Assembly (NCBI RefSeq): GCF_023349185.1
Contig: NZ_JAKIKY010000003.1
Span: 248,001 to 312,000, forward strand
Direction of reading: 5' to 3'
Length of the DNA: 64,000 nucleotides
DNA from: Shewanella aquimarina
GTDB taxonomy: Bacteria; Pseudomonadota; Gammaproteobacteria; Enterobacterales; Shewanellaceae
Shown: piece after piece, positions 25,606 to 36,270 of the stretch
Numbering within the stretch: position 1 is the stretch's first letter
Layout of the letters: the number at the start of each line of letters is the position of its first letter
The notes under the pieces: generated by a model
Databases searched by the model: none
The model's input: the letters and a program-made list of their open reading frames with translations, nothing else
Told to the model about the DNA's origin: nothing
Program-made: the position numbers and the translations under genes

Positions 25606-27273
25606 TTATTTGCGAGCCGCTTTGAACGCTTCAGCCATGGCATTGCTCATAGCAACGTCATCTTGCTTGTTCAAGTTAGCCATCGCTTCCTTCTCATCAG
25701 CTTCGTCTTTCGCACGGATAGACAGGCTGATAGTACGGTTCTTGCGATCAACACCCATGAACTTAGATTCAACAGTGTCACCTACTGAGTATACAGTAGA
25801 TGCATCTTCGATGCGCTCACGAGAGATGTCAGAAACACGTAGGTAACCTTCTACAGTTTCAGCCAACTCGATAGTTACGCCTTTCGCGTCTACTGCAGTA
25901 ACAGTACCAGTTACGATAGCACCTTTCTTCTTATCTGCAAGGTATGCATTGAAAGGATCGTCTTCAGTCTGCTTAACGCCTAGGCTGATACGCTCACGCT
26001 CTGGGTCAACTGACAGTACAACTGCGCTGATTTCGTCGCCTTTCTTGTAATCAGATACGGCTTCTTCGCCAGTACCGTTCCAAGAGATGTCAGACAGGTG
26101 AACCAGACCGTCGATACCGCCGTCTAGACCGATGAAGATACCGAAGTCAGTGATAGACTTGATCTTACCAGTAACCTTGTCACCTTTCGCATAACGCTCT
26201 GCGAAATCATCCCATGGGTTGGTCTTACATTGCTTCAGACCTAGAGAAATACGACGACGCTCTTCGTCGATGTCTAACACTAGAACTTCAACTTCATCAC
26301 CTAGGTTAACAACCTTAGATGGGTGGATGTTCTTGTTAGTCCAATCCATTTCAGAAACGTGTACCAGACCTTCAACACCTTCTTCGATTTCAACGAAGCA
26401 GCCGTAGTCAGTTAGGTTAGTTACGCGACCAGTCAACTTAGTGTTTTCTGGGTAGCGCTTGCTGATTTCTAACCATGGATCTTCGCCAAGTTGCTTAAGA
26501 CCTAGTGAAACACGAGTGCGCTCACGATCGTACTTAAGTACTTTAACGTTGATTTCGTCACCAACGTTTACGATTTCAGATGGGTGCTTAACGCGCTTCC
26601 AAGCCATATCTGTGATATGTAGAAGACCGTCAACGCCACCTAGGTCAACGAATGCACCGTAGTCAGTCAGGTTCTTAACGATACCCTTAACGGCTTGACC
26701 TTCTTGTAGGTTCTCAAGTAATGCATCACGCTCAGCGCTGCTTTCAGACTCGATAACTGCACGACGAGAAACAACAACGTTGTTACGCTTCTGGTCTAGC
26801 TTGATAACCTTGAATTCTAGTTCTTTGTTTTCTAGGTGAGCAGTGTCGCGAACTGGGCGAACGTCAACTAGAGAACCTGGTAGGAATGCACGGATACCGT
26901 TTAGTTCAACGGTGAAACCGCCTTTAACCTTACCATTGATGACACCGATTACAGTTTCAGCATCTTCGTAAGCTTTTTCTAGAACGATCCAAGCTTCGTG
27001 ACGCTTAGCTTTCTCACGAGAAAGTTGAGTTTCACCGAAACCGTCTTCAACAGAGTCAAGGGCTACGTCAACTTCGTCGCCAACTGCGATTTCTAGAACG
27101 CCTTGAGCGTTTTTGAATTGGTCAGCTGGGATTGGGCTTTCAGACTTAAGGCCAGCGTCAACCAGTACCATACCGTTCTGGATTGATACTACAGTACCAC
27201 GAACGATAGAACCTGGACGGAACTCAAGTTGTTGAAGGGATTGTTCAAATAGATCAGCAAAAGATTCAGTCAT
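25606..27273 (-). CDS. rpsA: 30S ribosomal protein S1
   Basis: This 555-residue protein carries six S1 (OB-fold) RNA-binding repeats, as in E. coli S1 (557). The typical repeats [40 protein letters not shown] and [20 protein letters not shown] are easily seen. The first two repeats are the more divergent ribosome-anchoring domains. S1 unwinds mRNA leaders for initiation. Codon use is strongly biased, as for ribosomal proteins. The leader has no good Shine-Dalgarno sequence (see the leader feature), as known for rpsA in E. coli. It lies between cmk and ihfB. Confidence 0.98.
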   Translation of the reverse strand: MTESFADLFEQSLQQLEFRPGSIVRGTVVSIQNGMVLVDAGLKSESPIPADQFKNAQGVLEIAVGDEVDVALDSVEDGFGETQLSREKAKRHEAWIVLEKAYEDAETVIGVINGKVKGGFTVELNGIRAFLPGSLVDVRPVRDTAHLENKELEFKVIKLDQKRNNVVVSRRAVIESESSAERDALLENLQEGQAVKGIVKNLTDYGAFVDLGGVDGLLHITDMAWKRVKHPSEIVNVGDEINVKVLKYDRERTRVSLGLKQLGEDPWLEISKRYPENTKLTGRVTNLTDYGCFVEIEEGVEGLVHVSEMDWTNKNIHPSKVVNLGDEVEVLVLDIDEERRRISLGLKQCKTNPWDDFAERYAKGDKVTGKIKSITDFGIFIGLDGGIDGLVHLSDISWNGTGEEAVSDYKKGDEISAVVLSVDPERERISLGVKQTEDDPFNAYLADKKKGAIVTGTVTAVDAKGVTIELAETVEGYLRVSDISRERIEDASTVYSVGDTVESKFMGVDRKNRTISLSIRAKDEADEKEAMANLNKQDDVAMSNAMAEAFKAARK

Positions 27274-27372
27274 GTTAATTTACTTTAAGTAATAAACCAC
27301 GGCCCATCCTAGACGTGGAGTCAGATTAATCATTTGTCGCATCCGTGTGACAAATCGTAAAGACCCTGCCCC
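27274..27372 (-). promoter_or_regulatory. rpsA leader lacking a Shine-Dalgarno sequence
   Basis: The bases before the rpsA ATG read AGTAAATTAAC with no GGAG-like element. A C/G-rich stretch slightly upstream (CCACGTC to GCCGTGG) can fold. E. coli rpsA likewise lacks a strong SD and uses leader structure for autogenous control by S1. A shared mechanism is inference. Confidence 0.45.
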
Positions 27373-28065
27373 CTAGAGGACAAGATCAGGTAATTTTTCC
27401 TTGATGTGTGAGAGCGCAAGCTCAACCACTTCATCAATGCCTATGCCAGTCGTATCGATCACCAGCGCATCCTCGGCAGGAACCAGAGGCGCAACCGGAC
27501 GATTCATATCACGCTCATCGCGTTCTACGACCTCGGCCAAAAGACGGTCGATATTAACATCGAAGCCCTTGTCCTGCAACTGATTATAGCGCCTTTGGGC
27601 CCTTTCCTCAGCCGATGCGGTTAAATAAAGTTTAGCTGGAGTTGTGGGAAAAACGACCGTCCCCATATCGCGACCGTCTGCGATAAGACCCGGTGCCTCG
27701 GCAAAGGCGCGCTGACGACGAAGAAGCGCCTCACGAACGCGGGGAAAAGCGGCCACTTTAGAGGCGGCGTTTGAACACTCCTGGCTACGAATGGCGTGGG
27801 ACACATCTTCGCCTTCTAACACCACTTTAATGCCGTTGCCGTTAGCCGAAATGAATTGCACATCTAGGTGCGCCGCTAACAGAGCCAGTGATGCTTCGTT
27901 GTCCAGCTCGACGTTGTGGTGAATAGCCGCGAGGGCCAAGACACGATATATGGCACCGCTATCAAGCAGCTTCCATCCTAAACGCGAAGCAAGTATCTGA
28001 CTAATAGTGCCTTTACCTGCACCGCTTGGGCCGTCAATAGTGACGATGGGAGCCCGTTGTGACAT
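27373..28065 (-). CDS. cmk: cytidylate kinase
   Basis: This enzyme phosphorylates CMP and dCMP using ATP. The P-loop GPSGAGKGT is near the N-terminus, followed by [19 protein letters not shown] and RAQRRYNQL, all characteristic. The start is ATG 28065 with GGAG six bases upstream; the upstream TTG overlaps that site. The length is 230 residues. The gene lies between aroA and rpsA on the same strand, the usual order in gammaproteobacteria. Confidence 0.96.
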   Translation of the reverse strand: MSQRAPIVTIDGPSGAGKGTISQILASRLGWKLLDSGAIYRVLALAAIHHNVELDNEASLALLAAHLDVQFISANGNGIKVVLEGEDVSHAIRSQECSNAASKVAAFPRVREALLRRQRAFAEAPGLIADGRDMGTVVFPTTPAKLYLTASAEERAQRRYNQLQDKGFDVNIDRLLAEVVERDERDMNRPVAPLVPAEDALVIDTTGIGIDEVVELALSHIKEKLPDLVL

Positions 28066-28253
28066 ATGATTCTCCAAATTAAATCTATCTTCCCTAAAGA
28101 TCCTGAATGTCGTCCTCGAAAAACTGCGCGCGCATTATAAACTAAAAGCTTGCATAAAGCGGCAAAAAGTTACGAATTAACACAAATGGATCATTTAAGT
28201 GCGCGGGTCATATGAGCTGCCCCGCGCTGGAGGACTTAGGTGAAAGACTTAGC

Positions 28254-29534
28254 CTACTGGGCCAGCGCCGCGAATTGGGCGAAATAGTCAGGGAAGGTCT
28301 TGGAGGTACAATCTGGGTCGTTGATGGTAATGCCACAATCGGCAAAGGCCATCAGCGAGAAACACATGGCCATACGATGATCGTTATAGGTATCGATATC
28401 GGCAGTGTTTAGCTGAGCCGGTGGCGTGACGCGAATAAAGTCGTGGCCCTCTTCGACCTCGGCGCCCACTTTACGCAGTTCGGTCGCCATCGCAGCGAGA
28501 CGGTCTGTCTCCTTGATACGCCAGTTATAGATATTGGTCAGGGTGGTGGTGCCGCTTGCAAACAGCGCCGTCGTGGCAATCGTCATGGCGGCATCCGGGA
28601 TATGGTTCATATCGAGATCCACCCCATGCAGCGGCGCGCTTCTGGCGATAATGAAGTCATCTCCCCACTCTATCTCGGCGCCCATGGCCTCGAGCACGTC
28701 GGCAAACTTCACATCGCCCTGAATGCTTTTTAGTCCAACGCCGGTGACCTTAACCTCACCGCCCTGAATGGCGCCCGCGGCCAGGAAGTAAGACGCCGAG
28801 GAGGCATCGCCCTCGACCAGCACTGTACCGGGCGAGACATATTTTTGCCCCGCGGGAATTTCGAAGCGCTGATAGTCATGATTAATGACGGTGACGCCAA
28901 ACTGTGCCATCAAGGCGATGGTGATATCGATATAGGGTTTAGAGACCAGCTCTCCCTTGATCTTGATATTCACCTGATCCTTAGCCAGTGGCGTGACCAT
29001 CAGCAGTGCGGTAAGAAACTGACTCGACAGATCACCGGCAATTTCTACATCGCCACCATTGAGTCCGGTGGCATTTATGGTTAATGGCGGAAAGCCTGGC
29101 TGCTTCAGGTAGCGAATATCAGCGCCGAGGGCGCTAAGGGCGTCGACCAGATCACCTATGGGACGCTCCTCCATACGAGGCTCACCGGTTAGGGTAAATT
29201 CACCGCGTCCAAGTGTAAGCGCCGCACATAAGGGACGCATCGCCGTACCAGCGTTACCGAGGAACAGTGTCTGAGCCGAGTCACTATTAATGGCGCCGCC
29301 CAGGCCTTCGAGTTCGCAAACCTGGTTGTTGTCTGACAGCTGATAATTCACCCCAAGTTGTTTCAAGGCTGTTAGCATGTGACGAATGTCGTCGGAATCG
29401 AGCAGATTGGTGAGCCGGGTTTTCCCTTCAGCTAAGGTCGCCAACAACAGGGCGCGATTAGAAATACTCTTGGAACCGGGAATATTGACGGTGCCATGAA
29501 CCTTAGATATGGGATCGAGTCGTAGTTGTTTCAT
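28254..29534 (-). CDS. aroA: 3-phosphoshikimate 1-carboxyvinyltransferase (EPSP synthase)
   Basis: AroA makes EPSP from shikimate-3-phosphate and PEP in the chorismate pathway. The 426-residue, class I type sequence has [14 protein letters not shown] (residues 21-34) with the catalytic lysine. It also has [15 protein letters not shown] with the glyphosate-site Gly and Pro context, and the C-terminal [13 protein letters not shown]. In E. coli serC precedes aroA directly. Here an oppositely oriented aminotransferase gene and a foldback repeat lie between serC and aroA. The PLP-dependent aminotransferase beyond its promoter also serves aromatic amino acid synthesis. Confidence 0.97.
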   Translation of the reverse strand: MKQLRLDPISKVHGTVNIPGSKSISNRALLLATLAEGKTRLTNLLDSDDIRHMLTALKQLGVNYQLSDNNQVCELEGLGGAINSDSAQTLFLGNAGTAMRPLCAALTLGRGEFTLTGEPRMEERPIGDLVDALSALGADIRYLKQPGFPPLTINATGLNGGDVEIAGDLSSQFLTALLMVTPLAKDQVNIKIKGELVSKPYIDITIALMAQFGVTVINHDYQRFEIPAGQKYVSPGTVLVEGDASSASYFLAAGAIQGGEVKVTGVGLKSIQGDVKFADVLEAMGAEIEWGDDFIIARSAPLHGVDLDMNHIPDAAMTIATTALFASGTTTLTNIYNWRIKETDRLAAMATELRKVGAEVEEGHDFIRVTPPAQLNTADIDTYNDHRMAMCFSLMAFADCGITINDPDCTSKTFPDYFAQFAALAQ

Positions 29535-29924
29535 TAATCACTTCTTAATTGGATGCAGCCAAGGCTGGCCGCGGATTATTGATACTGTTAGATACTTAAC
29601 ACTTGCCATCACGACAAAATGGCCATCTGCTCAATTGACCTGAGCCTCGTGGTTATAAAATTACTGATTGAGCCGCAGTATTCAACCCTTTTTTACGATT
29701 TTTAGCCGTTAATGAGTAATTTTCTTTCTTAGTACGCTATCGGCCCACTAATAAACGGTAAAAACAGGCAAGCCATACTCCACTGGCATGAAAATTTGCC
29801 AAGTTTAAGTTTCGATAAAATCGTGTCTTGTGCTGTAAATCCCGCGCAAAATTAGTTTATCCTAAGGCTACGCACAGCGAAGGCCATTAAGGGCCTATAA
29901 CAAGACAATAAGGTAGTTGGAGCC
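29535..29924. other. 390-bp divergent intergenic region, aroA / aminotransferase
   Basis: AT-rich region that must hold the promoters of both genes. I see no ORF and no strong palindrome. A single TGTAAA near 29834 could be a TyrR half-site, but the second half is missing, so I do not call a TyrR box. Confidence 0.5.
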
Positions 29925-31115
29925 ATGTTCGAGAATCTTTCCCCTATGCCCGCCGATCCTATCCTAGGGCTGATGACAAAATTCCGTGAAGATCCCCATG
30001 CAAACAAGGTAGATCTAGGCGTTGGTGTATATAAGGACGAAGCGGGAAACACCCCGATCTTAGCCTGCGTCAAACGCGCCGAGCAGCATCGTATCGATAC
30101 CGAGGCAACAAAAGTTTACATAGGTCCAACGGGCTCCCCCGCCTTTAATCAGCTGATGGGCGAATTGGCGTTTGGCCAAGACAATCCGGCGCTGCTAGCC
30201 GATCGCATTCGCACCGTATCTACCCCAGGTGGCACAGGCTCCCTGCGTGTCGCGGCGGATTTCATCAAACGCATCAATCCAAATAGCGTGATCTGGGTGA
30301 GCGATCCAACCTGGGCAAATCATACTGCCTTGTTTGAGGCGGCCGGTATTCAGGTCAAGACCTACCCCTACTATGATCATCAAAACAAGACGCTGAAATT
30401 CGAGGAGATGCTGGCAACCCTTGGCCAGATTAGCGCAGACGATGTGGTCTTGTTCCATGCCTGTTGTCACAACCCAAGTGGCATGGACCTCACTAACGAG
30501 CAGTGGGATCAGGTGATCGCACTGACTAAGCAGCAAGGTTTCACTCCACTCATCGATATGGCCTATCAGGGCTTTGGTGATGGTGTCGATGAAGATGCCT
30601 ATGGCGTGCGCCACATGGCGGCTAACGTCAACGACATGATCCTGTGTAGCTCTTGCTCGAAGAACTTCGGCCTGTATCGCGAGCGTATCGGCGCCTGCTC
30701 TATCGTCGCTAAAGATAGCCAAAAGGCCAATGTGGCTTATTCTGTACTGCTCTACGTGGTGCGCTGCATCTACTCTATGCCGCCAGCCCATGGCGCGGCG
30801 ATTGTAGAAACCATTTTGGGTTCAGATGAACTCAAGCAGCAGTGGCTAGATGAGCTAAAAGTGATGCGTGACCGCATCAATGGCAACCGTGCCATGCTAG
30901 TGAACAAGCTGATCGAAAAAGGTGTGACCCGTGACTTTAGCTTTATTGCCAAGCAGAAAGGTATGTTCTCCTTCCTCGGCATTACCCCAGAACAAGTTGC
31001 GCAGCTCCAAGCGGACCACAGTATCTATATGGTAGATTCTAGCCGCATCAGCATCGCCGGCATAGGTAATGGCAATGTCGATTACCTCGCCGAGTCCATC
31101 GCCAAGGTGTTGTAA
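29925..31115 (+). CDS. aromatic/aspartate aminotransferase (class I)
   Basis: This is a PLP-dependent class I aminotransferase of 396 residues, most like TyrB/AspC. The N-terminal MFENLSPMPADPILGL, the substrate loop DLGVGVYKDE, CCHNPSGMDLT and the PLP lysine in SSCSKNFGLYRERIG are typical. The C-terminal SSRISIAGIG contains the Arg that binds the substrate carboxylate. It should interconvert glutamate with aspartate or aromatic amino acids; which dominates cannot be told. It is transcribed toward serC and splits the serC-aroA pair. A strong terminator follows. Confidence 0.92.
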   Translation: MFENLSPMPADPILGLMTKFREDPHANKVDLGVGVYKDEAGNTPILACVKRAEQHRIDTEATKVYIGPTGSPAFNQLMGELAFGQDNPALLADRIRTVSTPGGTGSLRVAADFIKRINPNSVIWVSDPTWANHTALFEAAGIQVKTYPYYDHQNKTLKFEEMLATLGQISADDVVLFHACCHNPSGMDLTNEQWDQVIALTKQQGFTPLIDMAYQGFGDGVDEDAYGVRHMAANVNDMILCSSCSKNFGLYRERIGACSIVAKDSQKANVAYSVLLYVVRCIYSMPPAHGAAIVETILGSDELKQQWLDELKVMRDRINGNRAMLVNKLIEKGVTRDFSFIAKQKGMFSFLGITPEQVAQLQADHSIYMVDSSRISIAGIGNGNVDYLAESIAKVL

Positions 31116-31148
31116 TACTCAGCCGATATCAGATATTTAATATCTAGT

Positions 31149-31176
31149 AAAAAGGGGACCCTACGGTCCCCTTTTT
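31149..31176 (+). terminator. terminator after the aminotransferase
   Basis: AAAAAGGGGACC and GGTCCCCTTTTT pair around CTAC, a perfect 12-bp stem with a T-run. Confidence 0.95.
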
Positions 31177-31201
31177 GTTTAGCTCAAGCGCCCTTTGAGT
31201 T

Positions 31202-31363
31202 ATACCAATCACAGTAAACATGTGATCAGAAATAGCACAGGAAAAACGCTTGAGAACAAAGCAGAATTTTTAGATAAGTAGTTATTCTACAATTAAAAAT
31301 ACTAATACAGTTATCGAGCGTTTTAACAAGCTAGAATGATCAATTGTTTATTACGATTGGTAT
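31202..31363. mobile_element. MITE-like foldback element, 162 bp
   Basis: The ends are inverted copies. The left end (31202-31228) reads ATACCAATC, ACAG, TAAACA, TG, TGATCA. The complement of the right end (31337-31363) reads ATACCAATC, GTAA, TAAACA, AT, TGATCA. Pairing continues inward: AAAAACGCTTGAGAAC near 31241 and the complement of 31311-31327 (AAAACGCTCGATAAC). There is no ORF. The right end touches the serC stop codon. ATACCAAT-ended repeats of this kind are, from memory, common between genes of marine gammaproteobacteria. I saw no second copy here. Confidence 0.7.
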
Positions 31364-32457
31364 CAGGCAGCATGTTTATCGGCAAAGGCTTTCATGAAGC
31401 TAACCAACGCCTCGACGCCTGCTAAAGGCATGGCGTTATAGATGCTGGCGCGCATGCCGCCGACACTGCGATGGCCCTTCAATGCGACCAGGCCTGCGGC
31501 CTTGGCCTCGGCTAAAAACGCCTCGTTAAGGGACTCATCTTTTAGGTAGAAGGTCACGTTCATATTCGAACGGTTTGCGCTCGCCACGCGGTTCTCATAG
31601 AAGTCACAGCTGTCGATAAAGCCATATAGGGTCTCGGCCTTACGCTCATTAATCTTGGCGACTTCAGCCACGCCACCTTGCGCCTTAAGCCACTTAAACA
31701 CTTCGGCGGCCAGGTACCAGGCGAAGGTTGGCGGCGTATTGAACATGGAGTCATGTTTTACTGCCAGTCGATAATCCATGATGGACGCCTGAGTCAGCTG
31801 CGGATATTGCAGTAAATCATCGCGGACGATAACTATGCTCAAACCCGATGGGCCTATGTTTTTCTGGGCGCCGGCATAGATCAGGCCGTAGCGGCTGACT
31901 TCTATCTCACGAGACATGATGTTAGAAGACATATCGGCAACAATTGGCCAAGGAGAATCTAACTCATCAAAAATTTCGATACCATCTACCGTCTCATTTG
32001 GGCAGTAATGCAGATAACGATAATCTTGCTTGATCTCGCTCAGCTCTGGTAACACAACCCGGCTAATACCATCGGTTTTGTCAACGATATTTAGAGTGTC
32101 GATCTGCGCATCACCGGCGAGTTTCTTGGCTTCCTCGACTGCCGATGAAGACCAGCTACCATCGACCAGATAGAGCGCCTTTCCGTTATTGCCAAGTAAA
32201 TTATTCACAACAGCGGCAAATTGGCCACGACCACCGCCATGCATAAAGAGTACATGGTAGTTGCTGGGAATATTCATCAGCTCTCTGATGTCGGCATCGG
32301 CCTGCTGAGTCAGCGCGATAAACTCTTTACTACGATGGCTGATCTCCATCACGGAGACACCCTGCCCGTTCCAATCCAATAACTCCTCTTGTGCCTTTTG
32401 CATTACGGGCTGAGGTAACATGGCCGGCCCTGCACAGAAATTATATGTCGCGCTCAC
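31363..32457 (-). CDS. serC: phosphoserine aminotransferase
   Basis: SerC converts 3-phosphohydroxypyruvate to phosphoserine (serine synthesis) and also acts in PLP synthesis. The sequence of 364 residues starts [15 protein letters not shown] and has [10 protein letters not shown] for the phosphate site, the PLP lysine in [16 protein letters not shown] and [15 protein letters not shown] near the end. It lies downstream of gyrA on the same strand, separated by the gyrA terminator. The last stop base coincides with the end of the foldback element, so its transcript probably runs into or ends in that hairpin. Confidence 0.97.
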   Translation of the reverse strand: MSATYNFCAGPAMLPQPVMQKAQEELLDWNGQGVSVMEISHRSKEFIALTQQADADIRELMNIPSNYHVLFMHGGGRGQFAAVVNNLLGNNGKALYLVDGSWSSSAVEEAKKLAGDAQIDTLNIVDKTDGISRVVLPELSEIKQDYRYLHYCPNETVDGIEIFDELDSPWPIVADMSSNIMSREIEVSRYGLIYAGAQKNIGPSGLSIVIVRDDLLQYPQLTQASIMDYRLAVKHDSMFNTPPTFAWYLAAEVFKWLKAQGGVAEVAKINERKAETLYGFIDSCDFYENRVASANRSNMNVTFYLKDESLNEAFLAEAKAAGLVALKGHRSVGGMRASIYNAMPLAGVEALVSFMKAFADKHAA

Positions 32458-32543
32458 TGCTTTCTCCTTTGCTCTTCTTTCAACTGTGTTGCGTCAGATT
32501 AAATGCCACTGGCTTATTGTTAATTGTGGGTTTGACTTGCTCA

Positions 32544-32574
32544 AACAAAACGAGCGTCCATAAGGACGCCCGTT
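32544..32574 (-). terminator. terminator after gyrA
   Basis: On the minus strand ACGGGCGTCC, TTAT and GGACGCTCGT form a stem with one G-U, followed by a T-rich TTTGTTT. Confidence 0.85.
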
Positions 32575-32588
32575 AATCTCGCTAAACG

Positions 32589-35228
32589 CTATTCGTTTGG
32601 CTCAACGTCTGGCTCAGCCTCGGGCGCTTCGCCTTCGACTTGTTGCTCTTCGACAGTATCTGTGATGATAGGGTTGCCCTCTTCGTCAAACTCCTGTTCA
32701 TCTTGGATCTCGTCGATACGTTGCAGTCCCACTACCGTCTCGTCACTTGCCGTACGGATAATGGTCACACCTTGAGTGTTACGACCAATTGTCGATACAC
32801 CAGATGCAGGTGTACGTACCAGGGTGCCCTTATCGCTGATCAACATGATCTCGTCGTTTTCAAGCACTTGTACCGCACCTACGACGGCGCCGTTACGCTC
32901 GCTGACCTTGATTGAGACTACACCCTTGGTCGCACGGCTCTTAGCTGGGTATTCATCCAGATCCGTACGCTTACCATAGCCGTTCTCGGTGACGGTTAGA
33001 ATGGCGCCATCATTCTTAGGCACGATGAGCGAGACCACGCTCTGACCATCTTCTAGCTTGATACCGCGCACACCTGTCGCGGTGCGGCCCATGCCACGAA
33101 CCTGATCTTCGCTGAAGCGAACGACCTTACCTTCGTTAGAGAACAGCATTACCTCGTTATCACCGTTAGTGATATCGACACCGATCAGCTGATCGCCATC
33201 TTTAAGGTTCACGGCGATGATACCGTTGGCTCTTGGACGAGAGTATTGATCCAGTGAGGTCTTCTTCACGGTGCCGTGAGAGGTCGCCATGATCACATAC
33301 TTGTCGGCATCGTAATCACGTACTGGCAAGATAGCGGTAATGCGCTCGCCTTCGGCTAATGGCAACAGGTTGATAATTGGACGACCACGGGCCTGACGGC
33401 TTGCCAGCGGTAGCTGGTACACCTTGAGCCAGTACATCTTACCGAAATCGGAGAAGCACAGGATGGTGTCGTGGGTGTTGGCAACCAGCAGCTTCTCGAC
33501 GAAATCTTCATCTTTCACCTTAGTCGCCGCCTTACCCTTACCACCACGACGCTGGGCCTGATAGTCGCTCAATGGTTGATACTTGGCGTAACCCAGGTGA
33601 GACAGGGTGACCACGACATCTTCTTCGTTGATCAGATCTTCGAGGCTGATATCCACAGCAGAAGCATTAAGCTCTGTGCGGCGCTCATCACCGAAGTTTT
33701 CCAGCACTTCCTGGAGTTCTTCTTTGATCACTTCCATCAGACGCGCTGGGCTGCGCAGGATGTAAAGCAGGGCTGCGATCAGTTCCAGCAGCTCTTCATA
33801 TTCACTTAAGATCTTCTCATGTTCCAGACCAGTCAGCTTGTGCAGACGCAGATCCAGAATCGCCTGAGCCTGTTGCTCGGTCAGGAAGTAGAGGCCATCG
33901 CGAATACCAAATTCGGGCGCCAGCCACTCTGGACGCGCGGCATCATCTCCGGCCTTCTCCAGCATGCCTTGTACATTACCAAGGGCCCAACCTTGCGCAA
34001 CCAGCTTGGTTTTCGCTTCGGCTGGCGTTGGTGATGCCTTAATCAGCTCGATGATAGGATCTATGTTAGCCAGCGCAATCGCCAATGCTTCGAGGATATG
34101 CGCACGCTCACGCGCCTTACGCAGTTCAAATACGGTACGGCGAGTCACCACTTCACGACGGTGAAGGATGAAGCACTCGAGCATCTCTTTAAGGTTAAAC
34201 AACTTAGGCTGACCATTGGTCAAGGCCACCATGTTGATACCGAAAGAGGTCTGTAGCTGTGTCTGGGCGTATAGGTTGTTGAGGATCACCTCACCCACTT
34301 CGCCACGCTTCACCTCGATAACGATACGCATACCGTCTTTATCAGACTCGTCGCGCAGGCCGCTGATGCCTTCGATCTTCTTATCTTTTACCAGCTCGGC
34401 GATCTTCTCGATCAAACGCGCCTTGTTCACCTGATAAGGGATCTCGGTAACGATAATGCGTTCACGACCGTTGTCTTCAGTCTCAACGGTAGCGCGGGCG
34501 CGCATGACCGCCTTACCACGACCCGTCTTATAGGCATCTTCGATACCCTTACGGCCGTTGACGATCGCCGCCGTTGGGAAGTCTGGACCTGGAATATGCT
34601 CCATCAACTGCTCGATAGAGAGACTTGGCTCATCGATCAGCGCAAGACAGCCGGAGATCACTTCTGAAAGGTTATGAGGTGGAATGTTGGTCGCCATACC
34701 CACGGCGATACCCGACGAACCGTTGACCAGCAAAGCAGGAATGCGGGTCGGCAACACTGCCGGGATCTGCTCGGTTCCGTCGTAGTTAGGGACGTAATCG
34801 ACGGTTTCTTTCTCTAGGTCAGCCAGCAGTTGATGCGCCAGCTTATCCATACGAATTTCGGTATAACGCATGGCCGCCGCGGCGTCACCATCGACCGAAC
34901 CAAAGTTACCCTGACCATCGACCAAGGTGTAGCGCATAGAAAACGGCTGCGCCATACGAACGATAGTGTCGTAAACGGCCGAGTCACCGTGCGGGTGATA
35001 TTTACCGATCACATCACCGACGACACGCGCCGACTTTTTATAAGGTTTGTTCCAATCGTTCTTCAACTCGTTCATCGCGAATAATACGCGGCGATGAACC
35101 GGCTTTAGACCGTCACGCACATCGGGTAACGCACGGCCAACGATCACGCTCATGGCGTAATCCAAATATGAATTCTTTAATTCGTCTTCAATATTAATTG
35201 GTGTTATAGATGAAGCCAGATCAGTCAT
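32589..35228 (-). CDS. gyrA: DNA gyrase subunit A
   Basis: GyrA is the breakage-reunion subunit of DNA gyrase, which introduces negative supercoils. From [20 protein letters not shown] the protein is 879 residues. The start is ATG 35228; a longer in-frame reading of 11 residues has no support. The quinolone-resistance region [14 protein letters not shown] keeps the sensitive residues Ser83 and Asp87, and the catalytic Tyr122 is in [10 protein letters not shown]. The GyrA box is QRRGGKG. The C-terminal DNA-wrapping beta-pinwheel ends in a long acidic tail (about 40 residues rich in Glu/Asp). It is divergent from ubiG. Confidence 0.98.
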   Translation of the reverse strand: MTDLASSITPINIEDELKNSYLDYAMSVIVGRALPDVRDGLKPVHRRVLFAMNELKNDWNKPYKKSARVVGDVIGKYHPHGDSAVYDTIVRMAQPFSMRYTLVDGQGNFGSVDGDAAAAMRYTEIRMDKLAHQLLADLEKETVDYVPNYDGTEQIPAVLPTRIPALLVNGSSGIAVGMATNIPPHNLSEVISGCLALIDEPSLSIEQLMEHIPGPDFPTAAIVNGRKGIEDAYKTGRGKAVMRARATVETEDNGRERIIVTEIPYQVNKARLIEKIAELVKDKKIEGISGLRDESDKDGMRIVIEVKRGEVGEVILNNLYAQTQLQTSFGINMVALTNGQPKLFNLKEMLECFILHRREVVTRRTVFELRKARERAHILEALAIALANIDPIIELIKASPTPAEAKTKLVAQGWALGNVQGMLEKAGDDAARPEWLAPEFGIRDGLYFLTEQQAQAILDLRLHKLTGLEHEKILSEYEELLELIAALLYILRSPARLMEVIKEELQEVLENFGDERRTELNASAVDISLEDLINEEDVVVTLSHLGYAKYQPLSDYQAQRRGGKGKAATKVKDEDFVEKLLVANTHDTILCFSDFGKMYWLKVYQLPLASRQARGRPIINLLPLAEGERITAILPVRDYDADKYVIMATSHGTVKKTSLDQYSRPRANGIIAVNLKDGDQLIGVDITNGDNEVMLFSNEGKVVRFSEDQVRGMGRTATGVRGIKLEDGQSVVSLIVPKNDGAILTVTENGYGKRTDLDEYPAKSRATKGVVSIKVSERNGAVVGAVQVLENDEIMLISDKGTLVRTPASGVSTIGRNTQGVTIIRTASDETVVGLQRIDEIQDEQEFDEEGNPIITDTVEEQQVEGEAPEAEPDVEPNE

Positions 35229-35526
35229 AAACTGCTCGATCCCTTGAAATTTAGCCGACAAAATACTGCTTAAAAACCAGGCAATATTTTACCAAGCCTG
35301 AAAACGTGATTTGGCATTCTAACACAGATATTTAAAGGCGCTAGACCCTATTGAAATTTCACCTCAAATATCTGTTTACGGCGTAAAACCTAAGTCGGTT
35401 TTAGGTAGAATGAACGCTTTAACAGCAATCTGATGACTAAGCAGACATTTTCGCTGGCTTCTTCTTTGTTTATCTAAGGCGATGGGTATAATAGCTACAT
35501 CATTTATCCCCTTGTGAGGACCGTCC

Positions 35527-36270
35527 GTGTCTAACCTTTCTGAGACAAATTTTTCTGAAACTAGTAATGCCAATGTCGATCCGCAAGAAATTGCCAAGTT
35601 TGAGAAGATGGCTGCCACTTGGTGGGATCCCGAAGGGGAATTTAAACCTATTCATAAGCTCAATCCCCTGAGACTCAACTATATCGATCAAGCCGTCGGT
35701 GGCCTATTTGGTAAGCGTGTGCTGGATGTCGGTTGCGGCGGCGGTATTCTCTCCGAAAGCATGGCGCGTCTGGGAGCTAAGGTAGATGGATTGGATATGG
35801 GCGCCGAGCCCCTCGATGTTGCTAAACTTCACGCCTTAGAGATGGGCGTTGAGATTAACTACATCCAGGACACGGCAGAGCACCACAGAGACAGCCATAA
35901 AGGTCAGTATGATGTAGTCACCTGCATGGAGATGCTCGAACACGTGCCCGACCCTGCCTCTGTGATCAAGGCCTGTAGCGACATGGTCAAGCCTGGCGGC
36001 TATGTGTTCTTTTCGACCATCAACCGCAACCTGAGGGCCTATGTTGAGACAGTGCTTGGCGCCGAGTATCTACTTAAGATGTTGCCTGTGGGCACCCACG
36101 ATCATAAGAAGTACATCAAGCCATCGGAACTCATTGGCATGGCCGATGCGGTGGAGCTAGAGTGCGTCGACGCCACTGGCATCACCTATAACCCGCTGAC
36201 CGATATCTTCCGTTACACCAAGTCATTAGACGTCAACTATATGATCGCCACGGTTAAGCAGGATGACTAA
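35527..36270 (+). CDS. ubiG: ubiquinone biosynthesis O-methyltransferase
   Basis: UbiG carries out both O-methylations of ubiquinone synthesis with SAM. The 247-residue sequence has the SAM motif [20 protein letters not shown] and [13 protein letters not shown]-free Rossmann methyltransferase features and [20 protein letters not shown] near the N-terminus are typical. The start is GTG at 35527 with GAGG eight bases upstream. It overlaps gph by 8 bases. In E. coli ubiG also sits beside gyrA and nrdA. Confidence 0.96.
   Translation: MSNLSETNFSETSNANVDPQEIAKFEKMAATWWDPEGEFKPIHKLNPLRLNYIDQAVGGLFGKRVLDVGCGGGILSESMARLGAKVDGLDMGAEPLDVAKLHALEMGVEINYIQDTAEHHRDSHKGQYDVVTCMEMLEHVPDPASVIKACSDMVKPGGYVFFSTINRNLRAYVETVLGAEYLLKMLPVGTHDHKKYIKPSELIGMADAVELECVDATGITYNPLTDIFRYTKSLDVNYMIATVKQDD

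Noticed and set aside
29834..29851. Possible TyrR box before the aromatic aminotransferase
   Set aside because: Only the TGTAAA half is present; the TTTACA half is missing.
30195..30791. 198-residue minus-strand ORF inside the aminotransferase
   Set aside because: Shadow of a gene with intact PLP motifs.
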